A stretch of 64,000 nt of DNA from Acetobacteraceae bacterium H6797. GTDB lineage: Bacteria; Pseudomonadota; Alphaproteobacteria; Acetobacterales; Acetobacteraceae. Of the stretch, positions 1-8,608 are shown one piece after another. Below the pieces are notes generated by a model that saw only the letters and a list, made by a program, of their open reading frames with translations, was not told the DNA's origin and did not search any database. Numbering within the stretch: position 1 is the stretch's first letter; every line of letters begins with the position of its first letter. The stretch lies in contig JADFCQ010000002.1 in the NCBI GenBank assembly GCA_015223225.1, forward strand, positions 186,001 to 250,000, in the 5' to 3' direction. A program made the position numbers and the translations under genes.

Positions 1-1059
1 CTCCCCGCGCAATTGCCGCACCGCCTCGATCACCTTGGTGATGCCGCCGCGATTGGCCGGATGGTTGTTGCAGAGCCCGCCGCCATCGGTGTTGAAGGGC
101 AGCTGACCGACGCCGCTGATGAGATTGCCGTCCGACACGAATTTGCCGCCCTGCCCGCGCTCGCAGAAGCCGAGATCCTCGATCTGCTGGAGCACGGTGA
201 TGGTGAAGCTGTCATAGATCGAGGCATATTTGATATCCGCGGGCTTAACCCCTGCCTCCTCGAAGGCGCGCGGGCCCGACCAGGCGGCGCCGGAATAGGT
301 CAGGTCGATCCGCCCGCCATTCTGGTGCTTCACCGCCTCGCCCGCGCCCTTCACCTTGACGAGCGGGCGCTTGAGGGAACGCGCGATTTCGGGCTTGGCG
401 ACGATCAGCGCGCCGCCGCCATCGGAGATGACGCAGCAATCCAGCCGGTGCAGCGGATCGGCGACGAGCGGGGAATTCACCACATCCTCCACCGTCACCA
501 CCTTCCGCAGCATCGCATGCTCATTGTGCTGTGCATGATGCGAGGCCGCGACCTTGATCCAGGCGAGTTGTTCGCTGGTGGTGCCGTATTCGTACATGTG
601 CCGCATCGCGACCATGGCGTAGCAATTGGCGATGGTGCGGCCATAGGGCAGTTCGAAGGGCTCATCCGGCACGCCCGTGCCCCAGCTCCGCGCCGTGGTG
701 CCCGTCGCCATGCCTTCCGAGCGCGGGCGCCCGGCCAGCGTGATCAGCGCCACGTTGCACTTGCCCATGGCGATGGCCTGGGCGGCATGGGAGACGTGAA
801 TGAGATAGGAGGAGCCGCCCGTCTCGGTACTGTCCACGTGGCGCACGTTCAGGCCCATATAGTCGAGCAGCGATGTGGCGCCCATGCCGGGGGCGTCGCC
901 GGCGCAGAAATAGCCGTCCACATCCTCCTTGGTCAGCCCGGCATCGCGCAGGGCGCCCAGAGCGCATTCGGCATGGAGCTGCGCGATGGATTTGTTTTCC
1001 GCCTTGCGCATCGGGTGCTCATAGGCACCGACGATATAGGCGCGGCCGTTGATGCTCAT
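1..1059 (-). CDS. Thiolase-like protein (SCP-x/lipid-transfer type), C-terminus cut by window edge
   Basis: 353 codons are visible and the stop lies beyond base 1. The start is the ATG at 1059, with a GGAG about ten bases upstream, giving MSINGRAYIVGAYEHP. The fold is that of thiolases: the C-terminal signature GGGLCNNHP is present near residues 327-335. The usual nucleophilic cysteine loop is absent. Around residues 76-85 the protein reads DSTETGGSSY where biosynthetic and degradative thiolases carry a CGSG-type motif, so it belongs to the non-canonical thiolase/lipid-transfer group whose reactions are mostly unknown. It lies 111 bases downstream of mtgA on the same strand and could be read from that transcript. 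Family assignment is firm; acetyl-CoA acetyltransferase activity should not be assumed. Confidence 0.85.
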   Translation of the reverse strand, partial: MSINGRAYIVGAYEHPMRKAENKSIAQLHAECALGALRDAGLTKEDVDGYFCAGDAPGMGATSLLDYMGLNVRHVDSTETGGSSYLIHVSHAAQAIAMGKCNVALITLAGRPRSEGMATGTTARSWGTGVPDEPFELPYGRTIANCYAMVAMRHMYEYGTTSEQLAWIKVAASHHAQHNEHAMLRKVVTVEDVVNSPLVADPLHRLDCCVISDGGGALIVAKPEIARSLKRPLVKVKGAGEAVKHQNGGRIDLTYSGAAWSGPRAFEEAGVKPADIKYASIYDSFTITVLQQIEDLGFCERGQGGKFVSDGNLISGVGQLPFNTDGGGLCNNHPANRGGITKVIEAVRQLRGE

Positions 1060-1170
1060 GGCGCCGCGTGTCTCCGCATGGTTTTCGTTGCCATGACGGG
1101 ACACGCGCCCTACCCCGCCGTCAAGCCGGAATGGCGCGATTTATGAAACCATGTTCCGAAGAGCAGAAAA

Positions 1171-1827
1171 TCACTCGGTGCAGTCGAGCAGCGGCCCCAG
1201 TTGTTGCATCCGCTGCCGGATGGTCGAGGCGCGCCCCTGCAGATAACCGCTCGGCCGGCCGGCATCCCATTCCAGCGGGTTGGGCAGCACCACGGCGAGT
1301 TGGGCGGCCTGCTGCTGGGTAAGCTCGGCCGCGGAGCGGTTGAAGAAATGCCGCGCCGCCGCCTCGGCGCCATAGATGCCGGGGCCGAATTCCACGCTGT
1401 TGAGATAGACCTCCAGCACCCGCTTCTTCGAGAGCAGCAGCGCCACCTGCGGCGTCAGCCAGGCCTCCACCACCTTCCGCACCGGGTCCCGCCCCGGCCA
1501 GAGGAAGAGGTTCTTCGCGGTCTGCATGGTGATGGTGCTGGCCCCCCGCGGCCGGTCGCCATCGGCGGCGCGGGTGATCTGCTCCCAGAGCGCCGGGAAG
1601 TCGAAGCCGAGGGGCTGGCGGCAGAACGTATTGTCCTCCGACGCGATCACCGCTCGCGCAAGGGCTGGGTCGATTCGGTCATAGGAAACCCAGTCATGGG
1701 CAATCCCATGCCCCTGAACGGCGCGGATGAGCATGAGCGGCGTGACCGGCACGGGCACCACGCTGAAGACCAGGATCAGCAGCGGCGGCCCGAGCAGGAC
1801 CAGCGCCAGGAGGCGTCGCAACCACAT
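1171..1827 (-). CDS. mtgA: Monofunctional biosynthetic peptidoglycan transglycosylase
   Basis: Glycosyltransferase family 51 enzyme that polymerises lipid II into glycan strands at the inner membrane, without a transpeptidase domain. From the ATG at 1827 the protein is 218 residues, near the usual MtgA length, and opens with an N-terminal anchor (MWLRRLLALVLLGPP and the hydrophobic stretch after it). GT51 motifs are visible in order: EDNTFC with the catalytic glutamate, RGASTITMQTAKNLF, KKRVLEVYLNSVEFG, and IYGAEAAARHFF. A TTG 16 codons upstream is an alternative start but adds only a Gly/Pro-rich stretch before the anchor. The gene is divergent from ahpC and precedes the thiolase-like gene on the same strand. 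Confidence 0.93.
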   Translation of the reverse strand: MWLRRLLALVLLGPPLLILVFSVVPVPVTPLMLIRAVQGHGIAHDWVSYDRIDPALARAVIASEDNTFCRQPLGFDFPALWEQITRAADGDRPRGASTITMQTAKNLFLWPGRDPVRKVVEAWLTPQVALLLSKKRVLEVYLNSVEFGPGIYGAEAAARHFFNRSAAELTQQQAAQLAVVLPNPLEWDAGRPSGYLQGRASTIRQRMQQLGPLLDCTE

Positions 1828-1890
1828 GGATCGAGGCGTAACCGCGCCACCGCCAAGGTCAAGAGGCCCCAGCAAAGCTCGTCGCTTAAT

Positions 1891-1928
1891 GATTGATAAA
1901 ATCTATCGAAAGCGCGAACACTATCTAT
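1891..1928 (+). promoter_or_regulatory. Putative OxyR operator upstream of ahpC
   Basis: The tetramer-type OxyR pattern is ATAG-N7-CTAT-N7-ATAG-N7-CTAT. Here the spacing is exact: ATTG at 1892-1895, CTAT at 1903-1906, GCGA at 1914-1917, CTAT at 1925-1928. Both CTAT elements are perfect, the first ATAG has one mismatch and the third element is poor. The first half, 1891-1907, is close to the palindrome GATAG-N7-CTATC. It lies 82 bases before the ahpC start, and an AT-rich stretch suited to a promoter follows at 1928-1955. An oxyR gene is encoded three genes downstream. The match is seen in the sequence; binding is inferred. Confidence 0.6.
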
Positions 1929-2010
1929 TTTGTTTATTTGCATGCGGTCTATATGTTGCACCGCATGGTCGCAGTGGCCTGACGCTGCGACGGTTCAGAC
2001 AGGAGATCGC

Positions 2011-2574
2011 ATGTCCGTCATCAACACCAAGATCAAGCCGTTCAAGGCCCAGGCCTACAAGCAGGGCAAGTTCATCGAGGTGACTGAGCAAGACGTGCTC
2101 GGCAGCTGGGCCGTCTTCTTCTTCTACCCGGCCGACTTCACCTTCGTCTGCCCGACCGAGCTGGGCGACGTGGCCGATCACTACGAAGAGCTGCGCAAGC
2201 TGGACGTCGAGGTCTACTCGGTGTCGACCGACACGCATTTCGTGCACAAGGCGTGGCACGACGCCTCGGAGACCATCGGCAAGATCCAGTACACCATGCT
2301 GGGCGACCCGACGCATGAGATCAGCCGCAACTTCGAGATCCTCCGCGAGGGTCAGGGCCTGGCCGATCGCGGCACCTTCATCGTCGACCCCGAGGGCGTG
2401 ATCCAGGCCGTCGAGATCACCGCCGAGGGCATTGGCCGCAACGCCAAGGACCTGCTGCGCAAGATCAAGGCCGCCCAGTATGTCGCCGCCCATCCGGGCG
2501 AAGTCTGCCCGGCCAAGTGGGAAGAGGGTGAGGCCACGCTGGCCCCGTCGCTCGACCTCGTCGGCAAGATCTAA
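2011..2574 (+). CDS. ahpC: Alkyl hydroperoxide reductase, peroxiredoxin subunit
   Basis: Typical 2-Cys peroxiredoxin that reduces H2O2 and organic hydroperoxides in the cytoplasm, re-reduced by AhpF. The 187-residue protein has the peroxidatic cysteine at C47 in FTFVCPTE and the resolving cysteine at C166 in EVCPAKW, the same numbering as the enterobacterial enzyme. The ATG at 2011 follows AGGAGA at 2001-2006. It is the first gene of ahpC-ahpF-oxyR, with an OxyR-like operator upstream. A GC-rich hairpin follows it, so it may be made in excess over ahpF. Confidence 0.97.
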   Translation: MSVINTKIKPFKAQAYKQGKFIEVTEQDVLGSWAVFFFYPADFTFVCPTELGDVADHYEELRKLDVEVYSVSTDTHFVHKAWHDASETIGKIQYTMLGDPTHEISRNFEILREGQGLADRGTFIVDPEGVIQAVEITAEGIGRNAKDLLRKIKAAQYVAAHPGEVCPAKWEEGEATLAPSLDLVGKI

Positions 2575-2587
2575 TCCCTGACCGCTG

Positions 2588-2607
2588 CCCGCCCTTTCGA
2601 GGGCGGG
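2588..2607 (+). terminator. Hairpin between ahpC and ahpF
   Basis: CCCGCCC at 2588-2594 pairs with GGGCGGG at 2601-2607; an inner T-A pair closes a TTCG tetraloop. There is no U-tract, so this is more likely an RNA-stabilising or attenuating stem that sets the ahpC:ahpF ratio than a complete terminator. The 150 bases between the two genes hold nothing else recognisable. Confidence 0.5.
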
Positions 2608-2730
2608 TGGCCGCAAGCTGGTGCTGCCCCCCTCCTCGCAGCGCCCGGCCGCCCCGCCTCCCCCCACCAGATGGCGAGGCGGCCACCCCTTCTCCGCTCC
2701 CCTGATCCTCTCAAGCCGGAGTAAAGACGC

Positions 2731-4317
2731 GTGCTGGATGCCTCCCTGAAGACTCAGCTCAAGGCCTATCTGGAGCGGGTTGTCCGTCCCATCCAGATCA
2801 CCGCCTCCGTCAACGACAGCCCCAAGTCCAAGGAGATGCTCGCGCTTCTCAAGGATCTTCAGGAGGCGTCGGCGAAGATCTCCGTCGTGGAGACGCGTGA
2901 CGATGGCGAGCGCGCCCCTTCTTTCGCGCTGACCAGCCCCGGCCATGACATCAGCCTGCGCTTCGCGGGCCTGCCGATGGGCCATGAATTCACCTCGCTC
3001 GTCCTCGCCCTCCTGCAGGTCGGCGGCCATCCTCCCAAGCTGGAGAAGGCCCTTCTCGACCAGGTGAAGGATCTGGACGGCGACTTCGTCTTCGAGACCT
3101 ATTTCTCCCAGTCCTGCCAGAACTGCCCCGAGGTGGTGCAGGCACTGAACCTGATGGCCGTGCTCAACCCCGGCATCAAGCACGTCGCGATCGATGGCGC
3201 CGTCTTCCAGAAGGAAGTCGAGGAGCGCCAGGTCATGTCCGTGCCGACCATCTACCTGAACGGCGCCGTCTTCGGTCAGGGCCGGATGGGCGTGGAAGAG
3301 ATCGTCGCCAAGCTCGACACGGGCGCCGCCGCCCGCGAGGCCAAGAAGCTCTCCGCCGAGAAGACCTTCGACATGCTCATCGTCGGCGGTGGCCCCGCCG
3401 GTGCGGCGGCGGCCGTCTATGCGGCGCGCAAGGGCATCCGCACGGGTGTCGCGGCCGAGCGTTTCGGCGGCCAGGTGCTCGACACCATGGCGATCGAGAA
3501 TTTCATCTCCGTGCCGCATACCGAAGGCCCGAAGCTGGCCCTCGCGCTTGAGACGCATGTTCGCGAAAATGACGTGAAGATCATGAATCTTCAGCGCGCG
3601 GCCGAGCTGAACGGCGAGAACGGCCTCTTCACCGTCACTTTCGAAAGCGGCGCCGTGCTGACCGCCAAGAGCGTGGTGCTCTCCACCGGCGCCCGCTGGC
3701 GCCAGATGGGCGTGCCCGGCGAGGAGCAGTATCGCAACAAGGGCGTCGCCTACTGCCCGCATTGCGATGGCCCGCTCTTCAAGGGCAAGCGCGTCGCGGT
3801 GATCGGCGGCGGCAATTCGGGCGTCGAAGCGGCGATCGACCTGGCCGGCATCGTCAGCCATGTCACGCTGCTCGAGTTCGACACCAAGCTCCGCGCCGAT
3901 GAGGTGCTGCAGCGCAAGCTCCGCAGCCTGCCGAACGTCACGGTGCTGGTCTCGGCCAAGACGACCGAAGTGCTGGGCGATGGCCAGAAGGTCAACGGCC
4001 TCCAATATGAGGACCGCGTCTCGGGCCATATCCACACCCTGCCGCTGGAAGGCATTTTCGTGCAGATCGGCCTGCTGCCGAACACGGAATGGCTGAAGGG
4101 CACGCTGGATCTCTCCCCGCGCGGCGAGATCATCGTGGACACCCATGGCCAGACCTCGCTCCCCGGCGTCTTCGCGGCCGGCGATTGCACGACCGTGCCG
4201 TATAAGCAGATCATCATCGCAGCCGGCGAAGGGGCCAAGGCCTCCCTCGGCGCCTTCGACTACCTGATCCGCAGCTCCGCCCCCTCGGCTTCGGCCGCGG
4301 AAGCCAAGGCGGCCTGA
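2731..4317 (+). CDS. ahpF: Alkyl hydroperoxide reductase subunit F (NADH, FAD)
   Basis: Flavoprotein disulfide reductase that passes electrons from NADH to AhpC. The 528-residue protein has the full AhpF layout: an N-terminal tandem thioredoxin-fold domain (about 1-200) with redox pair C129/C132 in SCQNC, an FAD site [10 protein letters not shown] near 219-228, the thioredoxin-reductase-type redox pair C342/C345 in CPHCDG, and an NAD site [10 protein letters not shown]. The start is GTG at 2731 with GGAG upstream. The presence of the N-terminal domain separates it from plain thioredoxin reductase. It is co-directional with ahpC and followed closely by oxyR. Confidence 0.96.
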   Translation: MLDASLKTQLKAYLERVVRPIQITASVNDSPKSKEMLALLKDLQEASAKISVVETRDDGERAPSFALTSPGHDISLRFAGLPMGHEFTSLVLALLQVGGHPPKLEKALLDQVKDLDGDFVFETYFSQSCQNCPEVVQALNLMAVLNPGIKHVAIDGAVFQKEVEERQVMSVPTIYLNGAVFGQGRMGVEEIVAKLDTGAAAREAKKLSAEKTFDMLIVGGGPAGAAAAVYAARKGIRTGVAAERFGGQVLDTMAIENFISVPHTEGPKLALALETHVRENDVKIMNLQRAAELNGENGLFTVTFESGAVLTAKSVVLSTGARWRQMGVPGEEQYRNKGVAYCPHCDGPLFKGKRVAVIGGGNSGVEAAIDLAGIVSHVTLLEFDTKLRADEVLQRKLRSLPNVTVLVSAKTTEVLGDGQKVNGLQYEDRVSGHIHTLPLEGIFVQIGLLPNTEWLKGTLDLSPRGEIIVDTHGQTSLPGVFAAGDCTTVPYKQIIIAAGEGAKASLGAFDYLIRSSAPSASAAEAKAA

Positions 4318-4322
4318 CTGCC

Positions 4323-4346
4323 CGGCGCCCGCTCCGGCGGGCGCCG
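4323..4346 (+). terminator. Hairpin between ahpF and oxyR
   Basis: A perfect 10-bp GC stem (4323-4332 with 4337-4346) around a TCCG tetraloop fills most of the 47-base gap between ahpF and oxyR. No U-tract follows, so partial attenuation of read-through into oxyR is a better guess than full termination. Confidence 0.45.
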
Positions 4347-4364
4347 TTCCACCAGAAAGCGCGC

Positions 4365-5267
4365 ATGAACCTTCGAGAACTGCAGTATCTCGTGGCCTTG
4401 GCCGACCACCGGAATTTCCGGCGGGCCGCCGAGGTGTGCCTCGTCAGCCAGCCCACCCTCTCCACCCAGATCCGCAAGCTGGAAGAAGAGCTGGGGGTCA
4501 CGCTATTCGAACGCTCGCCCCGCAACGTGATGCTCACCCCGGCCGGGCAGGATGCCGTCGCCCGCGCGCGGCGCATCATGCATGAGGTGCAGCATATGAA
4601 GGAGGCCGCGCGCCGCCTCCGCCGCCCCGAATCCGGCACCGTGCGCCTGGGCGTCTTCCCGACGCTGGGGCCCTATCTCCTGCCGCATGTCATGCCGCTG
4701 ATCCGGGAGCGTTTCCCGGAGCTTGAGCTGCTGCTCACCGAGGAGAAGAGCGACCCGCTGCTGGAGCGCCTGCGCGAGGGCAAGCTCGACGCCGTCCTGC
4801 TCGCGCTGCCCGTCCATGACGCCCAGCTTCACTGCGAGTTGCTCTTCGAGGAACCCTTCTTCCTCGCCGTGCCGAGCAGGCATGAGCTCTCGCGCCGCGA
4901 CAGCCTGAGCATGGAGGAGCTGTCGCAGCTCAACCTCATGCTGCTGGAAGACGGGCATTGCCTGCGCGACCAGGCGCTAGAGGTCTGCCACCTCTCCGGC
5001 GCGCGCGAGAAATCCGAATTCCGGGCAACGAGCCTCGAGACGCTGCGCCAGATGGTGATGTCGGGCGTTGGGCTGACGCTGATGCCCGCGCTGGCCGTGC
5101 ATGGCGCGGCGCCCGTGCCGGATAGCCTGCACCTGCTCCGCTTCAGCGACGCGCAGCCGAGCCGGAAAATCGCACTGGTCTGGCGGAAGACATCGGCGAT
5201 GGAGCCGCTGCTAATGCAGCTGGCGGGAGTGCTGAAGAGCTTGCCGGAAGGGCTTCTGGAGGCCTGA
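4365..5267 (+). CDS. oxyR: Hydrogen peroxide sensor and LysR-type activator OxyR
   Basis: LysR-family regulator that is switched on when peroxide drives an intramolecular disulfide. The 300-residue protein has the N-terminal winged helix-turn-helix (FRRAAEVCLVSQPTLS, about 18-33) and the C-terminal sensor domain. The two redox cysteines are C199 and C208 in GHCLRDQALEVC, exactly the positions known for the enterobacterial protein, which distinguishes OxyR from other LysR proteins. It lies third in the ahpC-ahpF-oxyR unit and probably controls the operator at 1891-1928. The operon-internal position allows positive autoregulation, but no separate promoter was recognised. Confidence 0.94.
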   Translation: MNLRELQYLVALADHRNFRRAAEVCLVSQPTLSTQIRKLEEELGVTLFERSPRNVMLTPAGQDAVARARRIMHEVQHMKEAARRLRRPESGTVRLGVFPTLGPYLLPHVMPLIRERFPELELLLTEEKSDPLLERLREGKLDAVLLALPVHDAQLHCELLFEEPFFLAVPSRHELSRRDSLSMEELSQLNLMLLEDGHCLRDQALEVCHLSGAREKSEFRATSLETLRQMVMSGVGLTLMPALAVHGAAPVPDSLHLLRFSDAQPSRKIALVWRKTSAMEPLLMQLAGVLKSLPEGLLEA

Positions 5268-5269
5268 AG

Positions 5270-5391
5270 CTGGAAGGGCTTTGCCCTTCCAGACCATCCC
5301 ACCAGGAGGCTGAGCCTCCTGGACCTGCATTAGTTGCGGGGTTCGGGGTGGTCACACCACCCCGGCGGGGGCGTGGGGGCAGCGCCCCCAC
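5270..5391. repeat. Array of four short-loop hairpins between convergent genes
   Basis: Four perfect inverted repeats lie head to tail between oxyR and lpd, each with a 3-base loop: 5270-5279/5283-5292 (CTGGAAGGGC stem, loop TTT), 5302-5310/5314-5322 (CCAGGAGGC, loop TGA), 5345-5352/5356-5363 (GGGGTGGT, loop CAC) and 5373-5380/5384-5391 (GTGGGGGC, loop AGC). The first stem begins right at the oxyR stop and the last ends nine bases from the lpd stop. It could act as a bidirectional terminator or mRNA-end protector, or be a copy of a genome-dispersed palindromic (REP/BIME-like) element. Confidence 0.8.
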
Positions 5392-5400
5392 AGAGCACCA

Positions 5401-6795
5401 TCACAGATGGATCATGCGCCCGTAAGCATCGAGCACAGCCTCATGCATCGACTCCGACACGGTCGGATGCGGGAAGACGGTGTTGATCAGCTCCGCCTCC
5501 GTCGTCTCCAGCGTGCGGGCGATGGTGTAGCCCTGGATCATCTCCGTCACTTCCGGGCCCACCATATGGGCGCCCAGCAGCTCGCCGGTCTTGGCGTCGA
5601 AGACGGTCTTGATGAAGCCCTCGGGCTCGCCCATCGCGATGGCCTTGCCATTGCCGATGAAGGAGAACTTGCCGACCTTGATCTCGTGGCCCTTCTCCTT
5701 GGCCTTCGCCTCGGTCAGGCCCACGGAGGCCACCTGCGGACGGCAATAGGTGCAGCCCGGGATATTGCCGACATCCATCTCATGCGGGTGCAGGCCGGCG
5801 ATATGCTCGACGACCATGATGCCCTCATGGCTCGCCTTATGCGCCAGCCAAGGCGGCGCCGTCAGGTCGCCGATGGCATAGACGCCTGGCTCGCCGGTGA
5901 AGCCCATCGCATCGGTCACGACATGCGTGCGCTCGACCTTGATCTTCGTGCCCTCGAGGCCGATGCCCTCGACATTGCCGACGATGCCCACGGCCGAGAT
6001 CAGGCGATCGGCGGTGATCTCGCTGACCTTGCCCTTCACCTCGACGACGGCGGTGACGCTGTCGCCGTTCTTGCGCACGCCCTGCACCTTCGCATCGGCG
6101 AGCACGGTCATGCCCTGCTTCTCGAAGGACTTATGGACGAAGGCCGAGATGTCCTTGTCCTCGACCGGCAGGATGCGGTCCATCGCCTCGATCAGCGTGA
6201 CCTTGGCGCCCATGTTCAGGAAGAAGGAGGCGAATTCGCTGCCGATGGCGCCCGAGCCGATGACGATCAGGCTCTTGGGCATCGCCGGCGCCACCAGGGC
6301 CTCGCGATAGGACCAGATCAGCTTGCCATCCGGCTCGATGCCCGGGATGACGCGCGCGCGGGCGCCGGTCGCGAGGATGATGTTCTTCGCGCCATAGGTC
6401 GTGGTCTTGCCATCCTTCGTGACGGCAACCTTGCCCGTGCCGGCGAGCTTGCCCTCGCCCTCGATCACGGTGACCTTGTTCTTCTTCAGCAGATGCTTCA
6501 CGCCGCCCGAAAGCTGGGCCGCGACGCCGCGGCTGCGCTTCACCACCTTGGCGAAGTCGAAGCGCACATTGTCGGCCGCGAAGCCATAGGCATCGAGCGT
6601 GTGCAGCAGGTGGTTGATCTCGGCCGAGCGCAGCAGGGCCTTGGTCGGGATGCAGCCCCAGTTGAGGCAGATACCGCCGAGGCTCTCGCGCTCGATGATC
6701 GCGACGCTCATCTTGAGCTGGGCGGCGCGGATCGCGGCCACGTAGCCGCCCGGGCCAGAGCCCACGATGATCAGGTCGAAGCTTTGGTCGGCCAT
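5401..6795 (-). CDS. lpdA: Dihydrolipoyl dehydrogenase (E3)
   Basis: FAD flavoprotein that reoxidises dihydrolipoamide with NAD in the pyruvate dehydrogenase complex. 464 residues from the ATG at 6795 (MADQSFDLIIVG). Visible motifs: FAD dinucleotide fold VGSGPGGY near 11-18, redox disulfide C43/C48 in GICLNWGCIPTK, a second dinucleotide fold VIGSGAIGSE for NAD, and the C-terminal interface motif FPHPTVSE with the catalytic histidine-glutamate pair. It is the last gene of the pdhA-pdhB-pdhC-GNAT-lpd series, five bases after the GNAT gene, so it is probably the E3 dedicated to this complex. Confidence 0.96.
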   Translation of the reverse strand: MADQSFDLIIVGSGPGGYVAAIRAAQLKMSVAIIERESLGGICLNWGCIPTKALLRSAEINHLLHTLDAYGFAADNVRFDFAKVVKRSRGVAAQLSGGVKHLLKKNKVTVIEGEGKLAGTGKVAVTKDGKTTTYGAKNIILATGARARVIPGIEPDGKLIWSYREALVAPAMPKSLIVIGSGAIGSEFASFFLNMGAKVTLIEAMDRILPVEDKDISAFVHKSFEKQGMTVLADAKVQGVRKNGDSVTAVVEVKGKVSEITADRLISAVGIVGNVEGIGLEGTKIKVERTHVVTDAMGFTGEPGVYAIGDLTAPPWLAHKASHEGIMVVEHIAGLHPHEMDVGNIPGCTYCRPQVASVGLTEAKAKEKGHEIKVGKFSFIGNGKAIAMGEPEGFIKTVFDAKTGELLGAHMVGPEVTEMIQGYTIARTLETTEAELINTVFPHPTVSESMHEAVLDAYGRMIHL

Positions 6796-6799
6796 GGTT

Positions 6800-7288
6800 T
6801 CAGGCTCCAGCGGCGAGCTTGTCGAGCGCCTCGCCGTCAACGCGTTGGATTGTCCATTCCTCCATCCCGCGCGCACCGAAGGCGCGATAGGCGGCGATGG
6901 CGGGTTCGTTCCAGTCGAGCACGCTCCATTCGAGGCGCGCCCCACCCTCCTCCTTCACCTGCGCGGCGAGCTTGCGGAAAATGGCCCGCGCGATGCCCTT
7001 GCCCCGATGGGCCGGCTCCACGAAGACATCTTCCACCCAGATCCCGTGCTTGGCGGCAAAGGTCGAAAAGGTGCGGTAGTAGACGCACATGCCGACGGCA
7101 CTGCCGTCGACCTCGGCGATGATGGCGCCCGCGCGGGGCGTCTCGCCGAAGAGGGCACGGTGGAAAAGTTCCTCCGTGCCCTTGGCCTCGTCTGCGAGAT
7201 GCTCGTATTCGGCCAGCGCCCGCACGAGACGGAGGATCACCGGCACATCGGCCGGCACCGCCGCTCGCAGGGCGAAAGCCGCGCTCAT
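6800..7288 (-). CDS. GNAT-family N-acetyltransferase inside the pdh operon
   Basis: A 162-residue single-domain GNAT protein, resembling the diamine/spermidine N-acetyltransferase subgroup. The acetyl-CoA-binding motif is RGKGIARAIF, and the later NEPAIAAYRAFGA matches motif B. Its ATG at 7288 overlaps the pdhC stop by one base (TGATG), and its stop lies five bases before the lpd start, so it is translationally coupled inside the operon. Substrate unknown: a small amine or a protein lysine or N-terminus are both possible. Placement in an operon that makes acetyl-CoA is suggestive but proves nothing about its target. Confidence 0.85.
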   Translation of the reverse strand: MSAAFALRAAVPADVPVILRLVRALAEYEHLADEAKGTEELFHRALFGETPRAGAIIAEVDGSAVGMCVYYRTFSTFAAKHGIWVEDVFVEPAHRGKGIARAIFRKLAAQVKEEGGARLEWSVLDWNEPAIAAYRAFGARGMEEWTIQRVDGEALDKLAAGA

Positions 7289-8583
7289 CAGAGCATCAGG
7301 CTCAGCGGGTCTTCGATCACGCCCTTCAGGGCCTGCATGAACTCCGCCGCCAGCGCGCCGTCGATGACGCGGTGATCGACCGAGAGGGTGCAGGTCATGA
7401 CGGTGGCGATCGTCAGCGCGCCGTTCTTCACCACGGCCCGCTGCTCGCCGGCGGAAACCGCCAGGATGCCGGCCTGAGGCGGGTTCACGATGGCCGCGAA
7501 GTCCTTCACCCCGAACATGCCCATGTTCGAGATGGAGAAGCTGCCGCCCTGGAACTCCTCCAGCTTGAGCTTGCCGGACTTGGCGCGCGCCGCCAGGTCC
7601 TTCATCTCTTCGCTGATGGTCGCCAGGCCCTTGCGGTCCGCGCCCTTGACGATCGGCGTGATGAGCCCGTCCGGGATCGACACGGCGACCGAGATATCCA
7701 CGTCATGGAGCTGGAGGATGGCGTCATCCGTCCACATGGCGTTGACGTTCGGGTAGCGGCGCAGCGTCGCGGCGACGGCCTTGATCACCAGGTCGTTCAC
7801 CGAGAGCTTGTAGGCGGGCTTGCCTTCCTTGCTCTTCGGCGCACGGTCATTCAGGTCGGCGCGCAGCTTGAGCAGCGCGTCGAGCTCGAAATCCATGGTG
7901 ACGTAGAAATGCGGGATCGTCGCCTTGCTCTCCGAGAGGCGCTTGGCGATGACCTTGCGCATCGAGGAATTCGGCACGGCCGTATGCGGCACGTTGATCG
8001 CGACCGGCGCGGCCTTGGGCGCGGGGGCCGCAGCCGGAGCGGCGGCCTCGGCCTTCGGCGTGGCAGCGGCCGGCTTCGGCGAGGCGATGGCCGCTTCCAC
8101 ATCGCTCTTCACGATGCGGCCCTGCGGGCCGGAGCCCTTGATCGACGAGAGCTCGACCCCGGCCTGCTGCGCCATGCGGCGGGCGAGCGGGGAGACGAAC
8201 ACGCGATCGCCGGAAGCGGAGGCCGCCTGGGGGGCCGGCGCGGCGGGCGCCGCCTCGGCCTTGGGGGCGGGAGCCTCTTCCTTGGCCGGGGCGGCAGCCG
8301 CCTTCGGCGCCGGCGCGGCGGCGCCCGAAGGAACCGCCTCGCCTTCCTCGACCAGGATGGCGATGGGGTCATTGACCTTCACCGCCGCCGTGCCGCCCGG
8401 AACCAGGATCTTGCCGAGGATGCCCTCGTCGACGGCCTCGACTTCCATCGTGGCCTTGTCGGTCTCGATCTCGGCGATGATGTCGCCGGCCTTGACCTTA
8501 TCGCCCTCGTTCTTCAGCCAGCGCGCGAGCGTGCCCTCCGTCATGGTGGGCGAGAGCGCCGGCATCAGGATATTGGTCGCCAT
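7288..8583 (-). CDS. pdhC: Pyruvate dehydrogenase E2, dihydrolipoyllysine acetyltransferase
   Basis: Core of the pyruvate dehydrogenase complex; transfers the acetyl group from lipoamide to CoA. 431 residues: one N-terminal lipoyl domain with the lipoylated lysine K43 in [11 protein letters not shown], an Ala/Pro/Lys linker (about 85-125), a peripheral-subunit-binding domain ([15 protein letters not shown]), a second linker, and the C-terminal catalytic domain ending in DHRVIDG (403-409) with the catalytic histidine. Lies 25 bases after pdhB and is coupled to the GNAT gene. Confidence 0.96.
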   Translation of the reverse strand: MATNILMPALSPTMTEGTLARWLKNEGDKVKAGDIIAEIETDKATMEVEAVDEGILGKILVPGGTAAVKVNDPIAILVEEGEAVPSGAAAPAPKAAAAPAKEEAPAPKAEAAPAAPAPQAASASGDRVFVSPLARRMAQQAGVELSSIKGSGPQGRIVKSDVEAAIASPKPAAATPKAEAAAPAAAPAPKAAPVAINVPHTAVPNSSMRKVIAKRLSESKATIPHFYVTMDFELDALLKLRADLNDRAPKSKEGKPAYKLSVNDLVIKAVAATLRRYPNVNAMWTDDAILQLHDVDISVAVSIPDGLITPIVKGADRKGLATISEEMKDLAARAKSGKLKLEEFQGGSFSISNMGMFGVKDFAAIVNPPQAGILAVSAGEQRAVVKNGALTIATVMTCTLSVDHRVIDGALAAEFMQALKGVIEDPLSLML

Positions 8584-8608
8584 GTGACTGTTCCCCTGCC
8601 CGAGCCGG

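Noticed and set aside
1921..4146. A 741-codon open frame on the minus strand
   Set aside because: It is antisense to ahpC and ahpF, whose proteins carry all catalytic residues; its composition (long runs of Asp, His, Leu, Gly) is that of a high-GC shadow frame.
5407..7122. A 571-codon plus-strand frame opposite lpd and the GNAT gene
   Set aside because: Both genes on the other strand have full motifs and correct operon spacing; this is a shadow frame of GC-rich coding sequence.
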